A program made the position numbers and the translations under genes. A stretch of 63,942 bases of DNA from Anaerolineae bacterium (lineage in GTDB: Bacteria > Chloroflexota > Anaerolineae > DRVO01): the NCBI GenBank assembly GCA_013178015.1, contig JABLXR010000020.1, positions 1 through 63,942 of the forward strand, written 5' to 3'. Positions 34,623 to 46,476 of the stretch are shown piece after piece. Numbering within the stretch: the first letter of the stretch is position 1; the number at the start of each line of letters is the position of its first letter. The notes under the pieces are model-generated. The model searched no databases and was not told the origin of the DNA. It was given only the letters and a program-made list of their open reading frames with translations.

Positions 34623-35651
34623 ATGGACTTGAGCACCACCTATCTGGGGATGACACTCAAGAGCCCGCTGGTGGCGTCAGCGTCCCCTCTGTCGCGCAAC
34701 CTGGACGTAGCCCGGCGGATGGAAGATGCCGGGGCTTCGGCGCTGGTGATGTACTCGCTGTTCGAGGAGGAGGCCAGCCTGGAGAGCGAGCAACTGGACC
34801 ACTACCTCAGCTACTTCACCGAGGCTTTCGCCGAGGCTCTGAGCTGGCATCCGGAGCAGAAAACCTACCACGTGGGTCCGCAGGAGTACCTGAACGCCGT
34901 GGCGCGGCTGAAGCAATCCCTGGGCATACCAGTCATCGGCAGCCTCAATGGCGTGTCCACCGGCGGGTGGATCGAGAACGCCAGGGGGATCCAGGAAGCG
35001 GGCGCTGATGCTCTGGAGCTGAACGTATACTTCATCCCGACGGACGTGACCCTGCAGGGCTCTGAGGTAGAGCGGATGGCGGTAGAGGTCCTGGAGGCGG
35101 TCAAGCGGACGGTTTCCATCCCGGTGGCGGTCAAGCTGAGCCCGTACTACAGCTCGACGCCCAACATGCTGCAGCGGCTGTCGGCCGCTGGAGCGGACGC
35201 GCTGGTGCTATTCAACCGCTTCTATCAGCCCGACTTGGACCTGGATGCGCTGCAGGTCGTGCCCAGGCTAGTCCTGAGCACGTCGGCGGAACTGCGGCTG
35301 CCCCTGCGCTGGGTGGCGATCATGTATGGGAGGATCGAGGCCGACATGGCCATCACCGGCGGGGTCCATACCCATGAAGACGCTGCCAAAGCGATCATGG
35401 CCGGCGCCAAGGTGGCCATGATGACGTCCGAGATTCTGGCGCGGGGAGTTGGGCGCTTCACTGAGATCGAGCAGGGGCTGCGCCGCTGGATGGGTGAGCG
35501 GGGCTACGAGTCGGTTACTGAGATGCGCGGAAGCATGAGCCAACGGAACGTGGGCGACCCGGCGGCGTTCGAGCGGGCCAACTACATGCGCGTGCTCCAG
35601 TCCTGGCGGCCTGACCCGGCGGGCCAGCTGTTTAGAGAGATGATACACTAG
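34623..35651 (+). CDS. Dihydroorotate dehydrogenase-like FMN protein
   Basis: 342 residues, a PyrD-like TIM barrel. It opens [20 protein letters not shown] and has [36 protein letters not shown] and [19 protein letters not shown], the last forming the FMN phosphate site. The substrate-side residues of true PyrD are not conserved clearly. Homologues in anaerobes sit next to PFOR and are annotated as dihydroorotate dehydrogenase-like, without known substrate. AGGAGAAGG precedes the ATG at 34623. A much longer frame upstream overlaps nifJ out of frame and is spurious. Confidence 0.85.
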   Translation: MDLSTTYLGMTLKSPLVASASPLSRNLDVARRMEDAGASALVMYSLFEEEASLESEQLDHYLSYFTEAFAEALSWHPEQKTYHVGPQEYLNAVARLKQSLGIPVIGSLNGVSTGGWIENARGIQEAGADALELNVYFIPTDVTLQGSEVERMAVEVLEAVKRTVSIPVAVKLSPYYSSTPNMLQRLSAAGADALVLFNRFYQPDLDLDALQVVPRLVLSTSAELRLPLRWVAIMYGRIEADMAITGGVHTHEDAAKAIMAGAKVAMMTSEILARGVGRFTEIEQGLRRWMGERGYESVTEMRGSMSQRNVGDPAAFERANYMRVLQSWRPDPAGQLFREMIH

Positions 35652-35819
35652 TGGACGATGGTTAGCCTGGCGAAGCCACGTTCGCCGATGGGTGAGTGGC
35701 CGGTCGGCCATGTATGGTCGGAGCTACGCGGGGCAAAGCCTGCCTGAGTGGGTTCCGGCAGCTCTGAGCCGGCGCGGAGCTTGCCCTGAAGGCACGGAAC
35801 GGGTCGCCTTCGCTAGATG

Positions 35820-35850
35820 TAGCCCCGCGGCTTCGGCCTAGCGCGGGCTA
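35820..35850. terminator. Stem-loop between the DHOD-like and MetV-like genes
   Basis: TAGCCCCGCG pairs with CGCGGGCTA with one bulged C and a 12-nt loop, in a 235-nt gap. No T-tract follows. It may end the nifJ-DHOD transcript partly. Confidence 0.35.
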
Positions 35851-35886
35851 TGCACTGGCCACCGTCTGCCATTCACTAGCCTGTGA

Positions 35887-36462
35887 ATGAGGTTCGGGAG
35901 TCTGGGAGAGAGGGTGGAGCTGCGACCGGCATTCCGTGAAGCGCGACGTTGGCCGGGGAGCGAGTGGATCAAGGACCATCCCCGGGTGCTGGAGAAGGCC
36001 TACGATCTTACCCGTCGGGCGGTGGAGCGCGTCTATCCGGTGCTGAGTAGAGTGAGCCCCGGGCTGGCCCAACGGCTGTTCCGGTTAGGCGAGCAGGTGG
36101 CCAAGGGGTACCTCTTCAACTGCTTCATGTGCGGCCAGTGCATACTGCACAGCACCGGAATGACCTGCCCCATGAACTGCCCGAAGAAGATGCGCAATGG
36201 CCCATGCGGCGGGGTGCGGCCGGGCGGCTACTGCGAGGTGATCCCGGAGATGCGCTGCGTGTGGACCCAGGCATGGGAGCGCAGCCGCGACATGCCGGTG
36301 TATGGCGATGAGATGCTGCTGATCCAGCCGCCGGTTGACTACCGACTCCAGGGCACTTCGGCGTGGGCCAATATGATCACTGGGGCCGACCGGGCGCACC
36401 CTCCGGCATGGCGCGAACCCGAAGGAGCCGAGGAGACGAGCGTCAGCAAGCCCCAGGCATAG
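35887..36462 (+). CDS. MetV-like protein (methylenetetrahydrofolate reductase C-terminal/zinc-binding domain)
   Basis: 191 residues. The central cysteine-rich segment CFMCGQCILHSTGMTC...PMNCPKKMRNGPCGG (about residues 78-106) is the signature of the MTHFR C-terminal domain family. MetV of acetogens belongs to that family and partners MetF in the Wood-Ljungdahl methyl branch. There is no signal peptide. The start is uncertain: ATG 35887 has weak ribosome-binding sequence, while in-frame GTG 35914 follows GGGAGAGAGG closely. No metF is in the window. Its position after PFOR and the DHOD-like protein suggests one-carbon or acetyl-CoA metabolism. Confidence 0.82.
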   Translation: MRFGSLGERVELRPAFREARRWPGSEWIKDHPRVLEKAYDLTRRAVERVYPVLSRVSPGLAQRLFRLGEQVAKGYLFNCFMCGQCILHSTGMTCPMNCPKKMRNGPCGGVRPGGYCEVIPEMRCVWTQAWERSRDMPVYGDEMLLIQPPVDYRLQGTSAWANMITGADRAHPPAWREPEGAEETSVSKPQA

Positions 36463-36540
36463 GCGCTGCTCTCGCGCCGCGGTCTGTTGGCGGAAGGTGC
36501 GCCTGCCGGCGCCGGGGCGGCACGCGCGTCATGTGCCCGC

Positions 36541-37512
36541 CTAGGCTCCGATGATGGACTCGGTCAGGGCAAACCAAGGCCGTGGGCCCGGCGCGCAGGG
36601 GAAGTCGGGCGCCAGCGGCAGCACCAGGGCGGCCTCCGCCTGCCCCCGAGCGAAGCCTGCCGCTCCCAACACCCCGCTGAGTGTCGCGTCCCGCTCGTCG
36701 GCGACGGCGACCAGGGGCGCCTTCCCAGCCAGGTGGCGGCAGAGGCGGGAGAAGGCGGCCGCGTCCTCCGCGAGGGGATCGCTCAGTACTAGCCGTTCTC
36801 CCTGCATCGTCAGGCGCACGGCGGACGTGGTCACCGTCTCGCCTCCGATGGGGCCGCTGGCCCGAAGCCAGACCCTAGCCGCCACCTCTGGCGGACGGTC
36901 CTGGCGGCGCCAGCGCCAGACTGCGTCGCTGTCCTCAGGTACGCCGTCGTACCGGGACGAAGCGGCGCCCAGCAGCTCCCGCACTCGTTTCTGTTCGGCA
37001 GGAGTGGCTGGGTGCCACTCTCCAGCGTCGTTCGAAGGGGGCGATTCCGAGGTCAGCTCCCAGCAGTGAAGCCGGGCCCACTCGACGAAGCCCAGGCGGC
37101 AATATAGCCGGTACCCGTCCGAGCCGGCGCTAGTGTAGAGCTGGAGTGCCTCCAAGCCCGCGGCCCGGCTCTCCTCGATGGCACGCGAAAGCAGGGCCCG
37201 GGCCAGGCCCCGACGCCGATGGTCGGGATGGGTCATGACGGTGTCAACGATGCCTACTGATCTCGGCGTGCCTCCGATGATGAGCCGCCACCGGGTGACG
37301 AACAGGCTGGAGGCGAGCAGGTCACCTTGCCACGCGGCCGTGGACAGACCATGGTCCAGGCCCGGCCGGGCAAGGAACCAGCGAAGGAACGGCTCCCCGG
37401 CGTCAATGACACCTCCGTACTGGGCGAAGGCGAGGCGTACCAGGCCGGTGAGACTCTCACACGAGGGCAGGCGCTGGCGGTAGGGCAGAAGCTGGTACTC
37501 AAGCTGGGGCAT
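36541..37512 (-). CDS. GNAT family N-acetyltransferase, two-domain
   Basis: 323 residues. The N-terminal GNAT domain (about 1-150) has SVGIVDTVMTHPDHRRRGLARALLSR, with the acetyl-CoA loop HRRRGLA, and GYRLYCRLGFVEWARLHCW as the last strand. The C-terminal half (about 165-323) looks like a decayed second acetyltransferase or SCP2-like domain, as in Eis-type proteins, without a clear acetyl-CoA loop. ATG 37512 is chosen; it overlaps the end of rsmA by 14 nt. A 70-residue upstream extension lies inside rsmA in another frame and is rejected. Confidence 0.8.
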   Translation of the reverse strand: MPQLEYQLLPYRQRLPSCESLTGLVRLAFAQYGGVIDAGEPFLRWFLARPGLDHGLSTAAWQGDLLASSLFVTRWRLIIGGTPRSVGIVDTVMTHPDHRRRGLARALLSRAIEESRAAGLEALQLYTSAGSDGYRLYCRLGFVEWARLHCWELTSESPPSNDAGEWHPATPAEQKRVRELLGAASSRYDGVPEDSDAVWRWRRQDRPPEVAARVWLRASGPIGGETVTTSAVRLTMQGERLVLSDPLAEDAAAFSRLCRHLAGKAPLVAVADERDATLSGVLGAAGFARGQAEAALVLPLAPDFPCAPGPRPWFALTESIIGA

Positions 37513-38407
37513 TGGCGCTCTCCTCGTCGGGCAGGGCATGGTGGCGCTCGGTGGTGGCCCGAGCCAGCGCCTGCCACTGGTCGGTGGTGAGCTCCTGAGC
37601 TCGGGCCGCCGGATTGATGCCGAGGTCGAGCAGTAGTTGGGCCAGATGCTGCCGCGAGATAGGGACGATGCCGGCGAGGGAGTTGAGGAGCGTCTTGCGC
37701 TTCTGCTGGAAAGCCGCACGCGCTAGGGCGAAGAGCTGCTTCTCCACCGCGGGATGGGGGCGTCGGGCGGGGTCAGGCACTATCCGGAGCAGGGCCGAAT
37801 CTACCTTCGGCGGGGGCACGAAGGCGCCGGCGGGCACGCGGGCGGCTATCTCTGCCTGAGCGCGGAGCTGCACCATGAGCGCCAGGAGCGACAGCTCGCC
37901 CGGCCGAGCCACGATCCGTCGCGCTACCTCCTCCTGCACCATCACCACGATCACCTGAGGGGCGGGGTCCCAGCCAAGGATGTGTCTCAAGGCGGCCGAG
38001 GTGATGTAGTAGGGAAGGTTGCCCGCCACTTTGTAGGGTTGCGTGACGTCGGACAGCAATTCGGCGGGCGTGAGGTCCAGGATGTCGCCCGGGACCACGC
38101 GCACTGTCTCTACGCCGTGGAAGCGCTCGGCGAGATATCGGGCGAGGTTGTCGTCCAGCTCGACGGCCACCACCTGGCCCGCCTGTGCCGCTAGGAACCC
38201 GGTCAGGGTGCCCAGGCCGGCGCCGACCTCGACCACCGCGTCTCCCGGACGCAGGTCCAGGGCGAGGAGGATGCGCCGCAGGGCGCTCTTGCTCGCCAGG
38301 AAGTTCTGTCCCAATGCCTTGCGAGGGCCCAAATCCAGCGAGCGCAGCAGTTGGGCGGGCGCAAGCGCCTCGGGAGTCAGCGTGGGAAAGTCCGTGTCTT
38401 CCGCCAC
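37499..38407 (-). CDS. rsmA: 16S rRNA (adenine1518-N6/adenine1519-N6)-dimethyltransferase
   Basis: 302 residues. Early KALGQNFLA (about 30-38) is the family opening, VEVGAGLGTLTGFLA (about 59-73) is the SAM-binding motif I, and GNLPYYI around Asn130 is the catalytic motif IV of adenine-N6 dimethylases. VPPPKVDSALLRIVP follows later. It dimethylates two adjacent adenines in helix 45 of 16S rRNA. GTG start at 38407, touching the stop of the G5/3D gene by one base (TAGTG). The neighbour order (G5/3D cell-wall protein then KsgA) matches the yabE-ksgA order of Bacillus. Confidence 0.95.
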   Translation of the reverse strand: MAEDTDFPTLTPEALAPAQLLRSLDLGPRKALGQNFLASKSALRRILLALDLRPGDAVVEVGAGLGTLTGFLAAQAGQVVAVELDDNLARYLAERFHGVETVRVVPGDILDLTPAELLSDVTQPYKVAGNLPYYITSAALRHILGWDPAPQVIVVMVQEEVARRIVARPGELSLLALMVQLRAQAEIAARVPAGAFVPPPKVDSALLRIVPDPARRPHPAVEKQLFALARAAFQQKRKTLLNSLAGIVPISRQHLAQLLLDLGINPAARAQELTTDQWQALARATTERHHALPDEESANAPA

Positions 38408-39504
38408 TACCGCTCTCTAGGCCAGCTGGGAAGGACCCAGCGGATTCTGGACTCGGGGGGCACGGGTGTGAGCAGGTAGATGTCCACCCACCGGCGCCAG
38501 TATACCAGGTTGTGGTCGTCGTAGCAGACGTCTATGTGGCGCCCGATGATGGCGTTGCCGGTGTCTTCGGCTACCCCTATGCCGTATCCGGGGACGTACA
38601 TGCTGGTGCCCATCGGGATCACCGATGGGTCCACCGCCACCATGCCGGTGGTGGCCCGCTTGCCCGAGCGGGTGATGCCGTAGTTGGAGGCGGAGGGCGA
38701 GGGGCCGGCCGTGCTAGGGCTGTACGATGTGACCAGGACCCGCAGCCGGCGCCAGTACTGCACCGGACCCTGGGGCGTGTCCAACTGCCTCACCACTACC
38801 TTGGTCCCATAGGCCATGATGCGGTCCAGAGGTTCCTGCTGGATCCAGGAGTCCTCCAGCCTCCTTTCTACCTCCTCTCCGTTGACTGCCGTGACCCGAT
38901 AGCGGTGCAGCCGGATCCCCTCCTGCCCTTCGCGAACTAGCCGGGTGTGGTCCAGCTCCAGGTCAGGATCAGGCTGCCAGATGGTTTCGAACGAGGTGGT
39001 CTCCTGTTTGATCTCGATGCTCTCGGTCACGCGGTAGATAGAAATGGCCTGATGGCGACGGAGCGGCTCCCAGCCGGCGGGTACGGTGTAGTCGCGGCCG
39101 ACGAGATAGACGCCGACGCTGGCAAGGACCTCGGCCACTGTGACCCCGCGGCCACGGAGGCTGGTCCGCTCGGCGCCGCGGACAAGGGTGAAGGGCACGG
39201 AGCGGTCCAGCCACACGGACAGTCCCGAAGTGAGAGGCTGCCCCTCGGAGGGCCAGAGCCGGTCTCCCTCGAAGAGCCGGGCGGAGGAGTGGAACCCTTC
39301 GGCGACGCTCCGCCCACTGAGTGGAACCGTGGCCATGAGCGGGCCGGCGCGGACGGTGATGAGAGCTGGGGCATTAGCCCACGGCGGGGTAGGCGCGGGG
39401 CTGAGGAGCGGCGCAGCCGGTTGGCTCCAGCGACGAGACTGCCTCACGGAGAGATGGCCTAGCACTACGGCGCTGGCGGCGAGGGCAGTAGTACTTAGGA
39501 GCAA
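38407..39504 (-). CDS. G5 and 3D domain cell-wall protein (YabE-like)
   Basis: At least 365 residues. A membrane/signal helix at the N-terminus is followed by a DUF348-like ubiquitin-fold unit (GVTVAEVLASVGVYL), a G5 domain (ESIEIKQETTSFETIW to MAYGTKVV), and a C-terminal 3D domain with its three aspartates (VAVDPSVIPMGTSMYV, VAEDTGNAI, RHIDVCYDD). Such proteins are wall-remodelling lytic enzymes related to Rpf/YabE. The listed TTG start at 39504 cuts the hydrophobic helix: in-frame codons upstream continue it (LVTFFLLL). The frame stays open to a stop at 39643-39645 without ATG, GTG or TTG. GGAGGT at 39616-39621 sits 6 nt before an in-frame ATC at 39609, so a non-standard start is possible. 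Confidence 0.8.
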   Translation of the reverse strand: MLLSTTALAASAVVLGHLSVRQSRRWSQPAAPLLSPAPTPPWANAPALITVRAGPLMATVPLSGRSVAEGFHSSARLFEGDRLWPSEGQPLTSGLSVWLDRSVPFTLVRGAERTSLRGRGVTVAEVLASVGVYLVGRDYTVPAGWEPLRRHQAISIYRVTESIEIKQETTSFETIWQPDPDLELDHTRLVREGQEGIRLHRYRVTAVNGEEVERRLEDSWIQQEPLDRIMAYGTKVVVRQLDTPQGPVQYWRRLRVLVTSYSPSTAGPSPSASNYGITRSGKRATTGMVAVDPSVIPMGTSMYVPGYGIGVAEDTGNAIIGRHIDVCYDDHNLVYWRRWVDIYLLTPVPPESRIRWVLPSWPRER

Positions 39505-39609
39505 GAAGAAGGTGACAAGCGACTGGGCTCTGGGGGGGCTGATTGAGTTGGCAGCGTCGCGTGCGGTAGGTGCTGTGGCTGTCGTTGACGCTGGTGCCTC
39601 GGCGATGAT

Positions 39610-39983
39610 GGCAGCACCTCCGAAGGAAATCGGTATGTGCAGTCACCTTCGGCTAAGCTAGTTGAGACCGTGCACCGCCTGTCGAACCAGCGGAACCGAC
39701 TTACCTCGGAGAACGACTCAGGCCAGGCCACCCTGCGGCACCCGGAGGAATCCTCTTACCGCTGCTTCCTTCCGGACCTGACGGGGTTCGTGGCCCTCCG
39801 CCGCGCAGGACCCAGCCATCAACGCCGCTCTGTCGAGACAGGCTCGGCTCGCTTGGGCCTCGAGGCGGGGTTCAGCCCCGCTATAGCGGATTGCGGGTTC
39901 AGGGCACCGCTAGTTCCCCGCCTAGCACGGTCTCAATTCCCAGGCTAACACAGTAGGCGAGAGGAGGCAAGAGAAAAGAGAGG
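39610..39983. other. Intergenic stretch between the G5/3D gene and tRNA-Ser
   Basis: Contains the Shine-Dalgarno for the G5/3D gene (39616-39621). Near 39860-39930 it also holds a GC-rich stem (GCGGGG-TTCAG-CCCCGC) and a second pairing TAGCGG...CCGCTA around a copy of the phrase GCGGGTTCAGGGC. No gene is recognised. Confidence 0.45.
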
Positions 39984-40069
39984 CGGAGAGGGCGGGATTC
40001 GAACCCGCGAAGGATTGCTCCTTACGCGATTTCCAATCGCGCGCGTTAGGCCAACTACGCTACCTCTCC
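39984..40069 (-). tRNA. tRNA-Ser (anticodon GGA)
   Basis: An 86-nt class II tRNA. The acceptor GGAGAGG pairs with CCTCTCC, with discriminator G. The D-arm is AGCGTAGTTGGCCTAACGC, the anticodon loop TTGGAAA gives GGA, a long variable arm follows, and the T-arm is GCGGGTTCGAATCCCGC. CCA is not encoded. Confidence 0.95.
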
Positions 40070-40626
40070 GTGCCTACCTTGACATTATACCCGCGGGCTC
40101 GGTTCGGGTCCAATCATGGCCAGCTCAGGACTGAGGGACAGATGCCCAACAAGGCCTCCGCTCAGGCCCTTCGCTGCGCTCACACTAGTGGAAGCTCTCC
40201 GACTGCACCGTGGGCACACCTTCCTGCAAGCGGTGCTCGCCCTGCCTCCACCTCTCGACTGTGCCCGATGCATCTACCTTGGGAGAGTGCGCGCCTATGC
40301 ACGCTGTGCCTCCAAGTGCCTACCGTCATTGGCACGGACTCGCCGGGAGGCTGCTGCAACCTGCCGAGATGCTGGTGCCTTGCCCTCGGGGCCGGCTGAA
40401 GAGCCTGCCCTGAGAGCGGGTGACGATGCCATCAGCGCCTTTGCCCCGTGCAACCACAGCCCCCGAGCTCATTCGGCCCCTCGATGTCGACCCCTGGGCC
40501 AATCAGGTTGGTTCCCGCTGCGTATCCCGCATAGGGTCGGATGGCAGGGGGCATGCGAGCGCCTAATGCGTCACGTCTGGTGGGGCTTCTGCTTGTGGGG
40601 TGAAAGCAAAGCGGCTTGCCGGCGCT

Positions 40627-40779
40627 GAGATTCCTCGCTGTCGCTCGGAATGACAAGACAGGACAGGTCGTGGTTTGTCGCTGAGGCGGCGCTCTTCGCA
40701 GGGAGACGCTGAAGCAGGAGAGCGGCGAGCACCGACGCTGCCCTCGGCAGTGTCATGCCGAGCGACAGTGAGGCATCTC
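40627..40779. repeat. MITE-like element with 29-bp terminal inverted repeats
   Basis: The 29 bases at 40627-40655 (core CTGTCGCTCGG) are the reverse complement of 40751-40779 (core CCGAGCGACAG) with four mismatches. About 95 nt lie between them. Further short complementary stretches inside (GGCGCTCT and AGAGCGGC) would extend a hairpin. The sequence type resembles dispersed inverted-repeat units found many times in some bacterial genomes. There is no transposase and no clear target-site duplication. Confidence 0.55.
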
Positions 40780-41070
40780 CGGGTTGCGGGTGGAGACCCT
40801 CTGTGGACGCTCAGAGCCGGCCCCGCGACTGCCGAAGGGGCGACGCGGAGGCCACTACAGGGACGACGCGGGATACAGCGAGACCGGAGGGACCGTAGCC
40901 AGGACCGTACCTCACCTGTGGGCCTACGGCTTTCGCCCGGCTCCCGCTACCTATTATCTCCGACGAGCGCTCCCACCCAGGGGGTGGCGGTCGTCGGCAG
41001 GGTGTGATAGAATAGAACAAATGTGCTAGCGCGCGCCTACCGGTGGTTCGCCGCGGTGCGTTCCTGGTGG

Positions 41071-41076
41071 TATAAT
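41071..41076 (+). promoter_or_regulatory. -10 element of the membrane protein-gyrB operon
   Basis: A perfect TATAAT, with start near 41083 and about 42 nt of leader before the ATG at 41125. Its -35 is poor (TTCGCC, 18-nt spacer). A second, extended -10 (TGATAGAAT, 41005-41013) lies 60 nt upstream, so two starts are possible. Confidence 0.55.
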
Positions 41077-41124
41077 GAAGTGTTGGCGCAGTTTCTGCAG
41101 CACTCATCCAGGGGCGCAGTTGGC

Positions 41125-44027
<2,903 letters not shown>

Positions 44028-44088
44028 GTCAGCCCGTGATGGCGCCCCGCTGCGGCTGGGGCGGGCGTCACCAGGGCCCTGAAGGCCG

Positions 44089-44130
44089 AGCGCCGAAGGC
44101 GGCCACAGAGTCGTGGCCGCGTTCGGCGCT
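44089..44130. terminator. Long hairpin between convergent gyrB and sigA
   Basis: An 18-nt arm (44089-44106) pairs with 44113-44130 with one mismatch and a 6-nt loop (AGAGTC). It lies 60 nt after gyrB in a 311-nt gap that otherwise shows no gene. It would work from both strands. There is no T-tract, so it may act as a Rho-independent barrier or an RNA 3'-end stabiliser. Confidence 0.6.
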
Positions 44131-44338
44131 GGTGCGTCGCATGAGTTAAGAGTGGGGAGAGCTAGGCGGATCCGCGGCCCCGCCGATCATGAATGGTCGG
44201 GCCAGTGCAGGGCGAAGGGCCGGCTGTGAGCGGGCTGATACCTTTGGCGGCCGGCCAGAGGGTCGGCTTCGCCTCGCTCTAGTTCCGGGGCTCAGCCTGG
44301 AGCGGATTCGCGCATGGGATTCACCCCGCCCTCGGGAG

Positions 44339-45517
44339 CTACGTCAGGTACTCTTTCAGGCGGCGGCAACGGCGGGGATGCTTGAGCCGCTGCAGTGCCT
44401 GAGCCTCAATCTGCCGTATGCGCTCCCGGGTGACGCCGAACCGTCGCCCCACCTCTTCCAGGGTGTAAGTGTAGCCGTCAATGAGGCCGAACCTAAGCTG
44501 CAGTATCTTCACTTCGCGAGGAGTCAGGCTGTTGAAGAGGTCCTCCAGGTGATCCTGGAGCATACTAACCGAAGCGGCCTCCACCGGGCTGGGTGCGTCC
44601 CCATCCTCGATGAAGTCTCCCAAGGCACTATCTTCCTCCTCGCCCACCGGAGTCTCCAGCGATAGCGGCCGCTGGGCCACCTTCAGGATCTGCTCCACCT
44701 TAGCGACGGGCATCTCCATCTCGTCGGCCAGTTCCTCGGGAGTGGGCTCGCGACCCAGGTCCTGGACCAGCTTGCGGGTGGCGCGGGCCAGGCGGTTGAT
44801 CTGCTCGCACATGTGCACCGGTACCCGGATGGTGCGCCCCTGGTCAGCGATGGCGCGAGTCACCGCCTGGCGAATCCACCAGGTGGCGTAGGTACTGAAC
44901 TTGTACCCGCGCCGGTAGTCGAACTTGGCCACAGCGCGGATGAGGCCGATGTTGCCTTCCTGTATGAGATCGAGGAAGGGAACACCCCGGCCCATGTACT
45001 TCTTGGCCACGCTGACGACCAGGCGGGAGTTGGCCTTGATGAGGTGCTGCTCCGCCTGGTGGCCTCGGAAGGAGATCGCCTTTAGCCGCTGCACTTCCTC
45101 CTCAGGGAGGCCGCCCCGGCTCAGCCTGCGGGTGGCGAAGCGACCTTCCTCCATCCGCTTGGCCAGCTCCACCTCCTCCTCTGCCGTGAGCAGGGGAACA
45201 CGGCCTATCTCGCGCAGGTAGAGGCTCACGGCGTCACTGGTGTCCAGCCCAGCCAATTGGGCCTCGTCCTCTTCAGTACTGACGCGGGCCCTCAGGCGCC
45301 TGGCCAGCCATTCGTCCTTCTGATCGGCCTTGCGATACGATATCGCTACTCCCCGGTCGTCGAGGGCGGCGAAGATGCAGTCAACCTGCTCCCCGCTCTC
45401 GTCTAGCTCGGGTAGGGCCTCGAGAACGTCGTCGTAGTCCAGGCTTCCCTGCTCTTTCGCCCGGAGTTCAAGCTGCTGGACTATCGCCTCGTGTTCGTCA
45501 GCGGTGAGTTGTAGCAC
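44339..45517 (-). CDS. sigA: Primary RNA polymerase sigma factor
   Basis: 392 residues. Region 1.1-like N-terminus (about 1-85), region 1.2 [17 protein letters not shown], and region 2 [20 protein letters not shown] with [20 protein letters not shown] and [12 protein letters not shown], the -10 recognition helix. Region 3 is [16 protein letters not shown], and region 4 is [20 protein letters not shown] for -35 recognition. This is the housekeeping sigma-70 of the RpoD/SigA group, consistent with the consensus promoters seen here. GTG start with GAGGAG 9 nt upstream; an ATG further up runs into a stop. Confidence 0.95.
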   Translation of the reverse strand: MLQLTADEHEAIVQQLELRAKEQGSLDYDDVLEALPELDESGEQVDCIFAALDDRGVAISYRKADQKDEWLARRLRARVSTEEDEAQLAGLDTSDAVSLYLREIGRVPLLTAEEEVELAKRMEEGRFATRRLSRGGLPEEEVQRLKAISFRGHQAEQHLIKANSRLVVSVAKKYMGRGVPFLDLIQEGNIGLIRAVAKFDYRRGYKFSTYATWWIRQAVTRAIADQGRTIRVPVHMCEQINRLARATRKLVQDLGREPTPEELADEMEMPVAKVEQILKVAQRPLSLETPVGEEEDSALGDFIEDGDAPSPVEAASVSMLQDHLEDLFNSLTPREVKILQLRFGLIDGYTYTLEEVGRRFGVTRERIRQIEAQALQRLKHPRRCRRLKEYLT

Positions 45518-46349
45518 TATCTCGCGCTCCTCTGCATAACTGTGTAGAAAGCGAAATCACTCCCGAACGCCCGGGCATCACTACGCTGATAATGACCACC
45601 AGAAGAAATCAGAACGAGTGACACGGAAGTCCTGCGGTGGGAGCTAGCATCGAAAGAGAACCGATATCGAGCCGGCCGGGAGAACGGGTGCGGCGGTGAG
45701 GTGAAGTGCCCTGCTGGCGCTGCCTCACAAGCGCTCCGCCGTCAGCGGCCGTGTATGAGCCTACCTCCACTGCAGCAGCCTCCGCCTCATTGTGGTGCAG
45801 GGTGGCCATCAGCCGAGGGCCGGCCCATCGCGCCGGCGTAAGCGGCATCATCCGATGGCGTGACCATCACCTTGTGACTGGCCCTCGGCCAGGGGCTGGC
45901 GCCTCTAGCCTCTCGTCCCTGGCGTCGAGAGGGGACGTCCGCACCCCCGCTGGCCTCCCAGAGGGCATGGGTATCACGTACCAGAGCCAAGAACACCGGT
46001 GGAGAGCCAAAGTCGCTATCCACGCCCGCTGGTACTCACGCTGTGGTGTCCGCCATCGGGGTGCTCCAGAAGGTCCGCTGCCCGGCTGGCGGATCGGCGG
46101 TCGCGGGCTCCCTGCAGAGTGAGGGAAGCGCGTACCGTCGGTCCGCCCGAGGAAGCACGGATGTCCCCTGACCGCCCATCTGGGCCTGACTGGCACCGGG
46201 CGCGGCCGGCAATGAGCCGTCTGGCCCCGGGGGCGCAGGCAGGGGGGCGGAGCAAAGCGGTAAAGCTGGCACCGGGCACATACGAGGCAGTTCGCCGACG
46301 GGTGACCGAAAGGGGGTCTGGACGCCTACCGGGAAACCAAGGTACTTCG

Positions 46350-46429
46350 GCCGTTCTGACGTCTGTGCTTACGTCCCCGATGACGACCGTGCTGCCGAAG
46401 TTCCTGGTCAGGCTGTGAGCCTCGATCAT
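46350..46429 (-). pseudogene. Possible remnant of an ABC transporter ATP-binding gene (N-terminus only)
   Basis: From the ATG at 46429 the first codons read MIEAHSLTRNFGSTVVIGDV, closely like the start of many ABC ATPases (M-I-E-x-x-x-L-T-x-x-F-G-S-x-x-A-x-x-x-V). GAGAGGG precedes the ATG, and an extended -10 lies 42 nt upstream. After about 25 residues the similarity ends where Walker A should come, and the rest of the 137-codon frame is composition noise. A decayed or truncated gene with intact start signals is the simplest reading. Confidence 0.4.
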
Positions 46430-46470
46430 CCCTCTCGCCTGGTAGGCTGCTGAGATACGAACCGAAGGTA

Positions 46471-46476
46471 ATTATA
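46471..46476 (-). promoter_or_regulatory. Extended -10 upstream of the ABC-ATPase remnant
   Basis: TGC-TATAAT on the minus strand, an extended -10. The transcript would start near 46464, giving a 35-nt leader to the ATG at 46429. The -35 is weak. Confidence 0.4.

Larger units (their letters stand above)
40070..41124. other. 1-kb non-coding region with a MITE-like repeat
   Basis: No gene is recognisable on either strand; all frames lack ribosome-binding sites and domain features. It holds the imperfect inverted repeat at 40627-40779 and two promoter elements at its right end (TAGAAT at 41008-41013, TATAAT at 41071-41076). Composition is patchy, as in relic DNA. Confidence 0.55.

Noticed and set aside
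45706-46122. 138-codon frame in the gene-poor region
   Set aside because: Composition is Arg/Gly/Ser noise with no Shine-Dalgarno, and both strands have equally long frames here.
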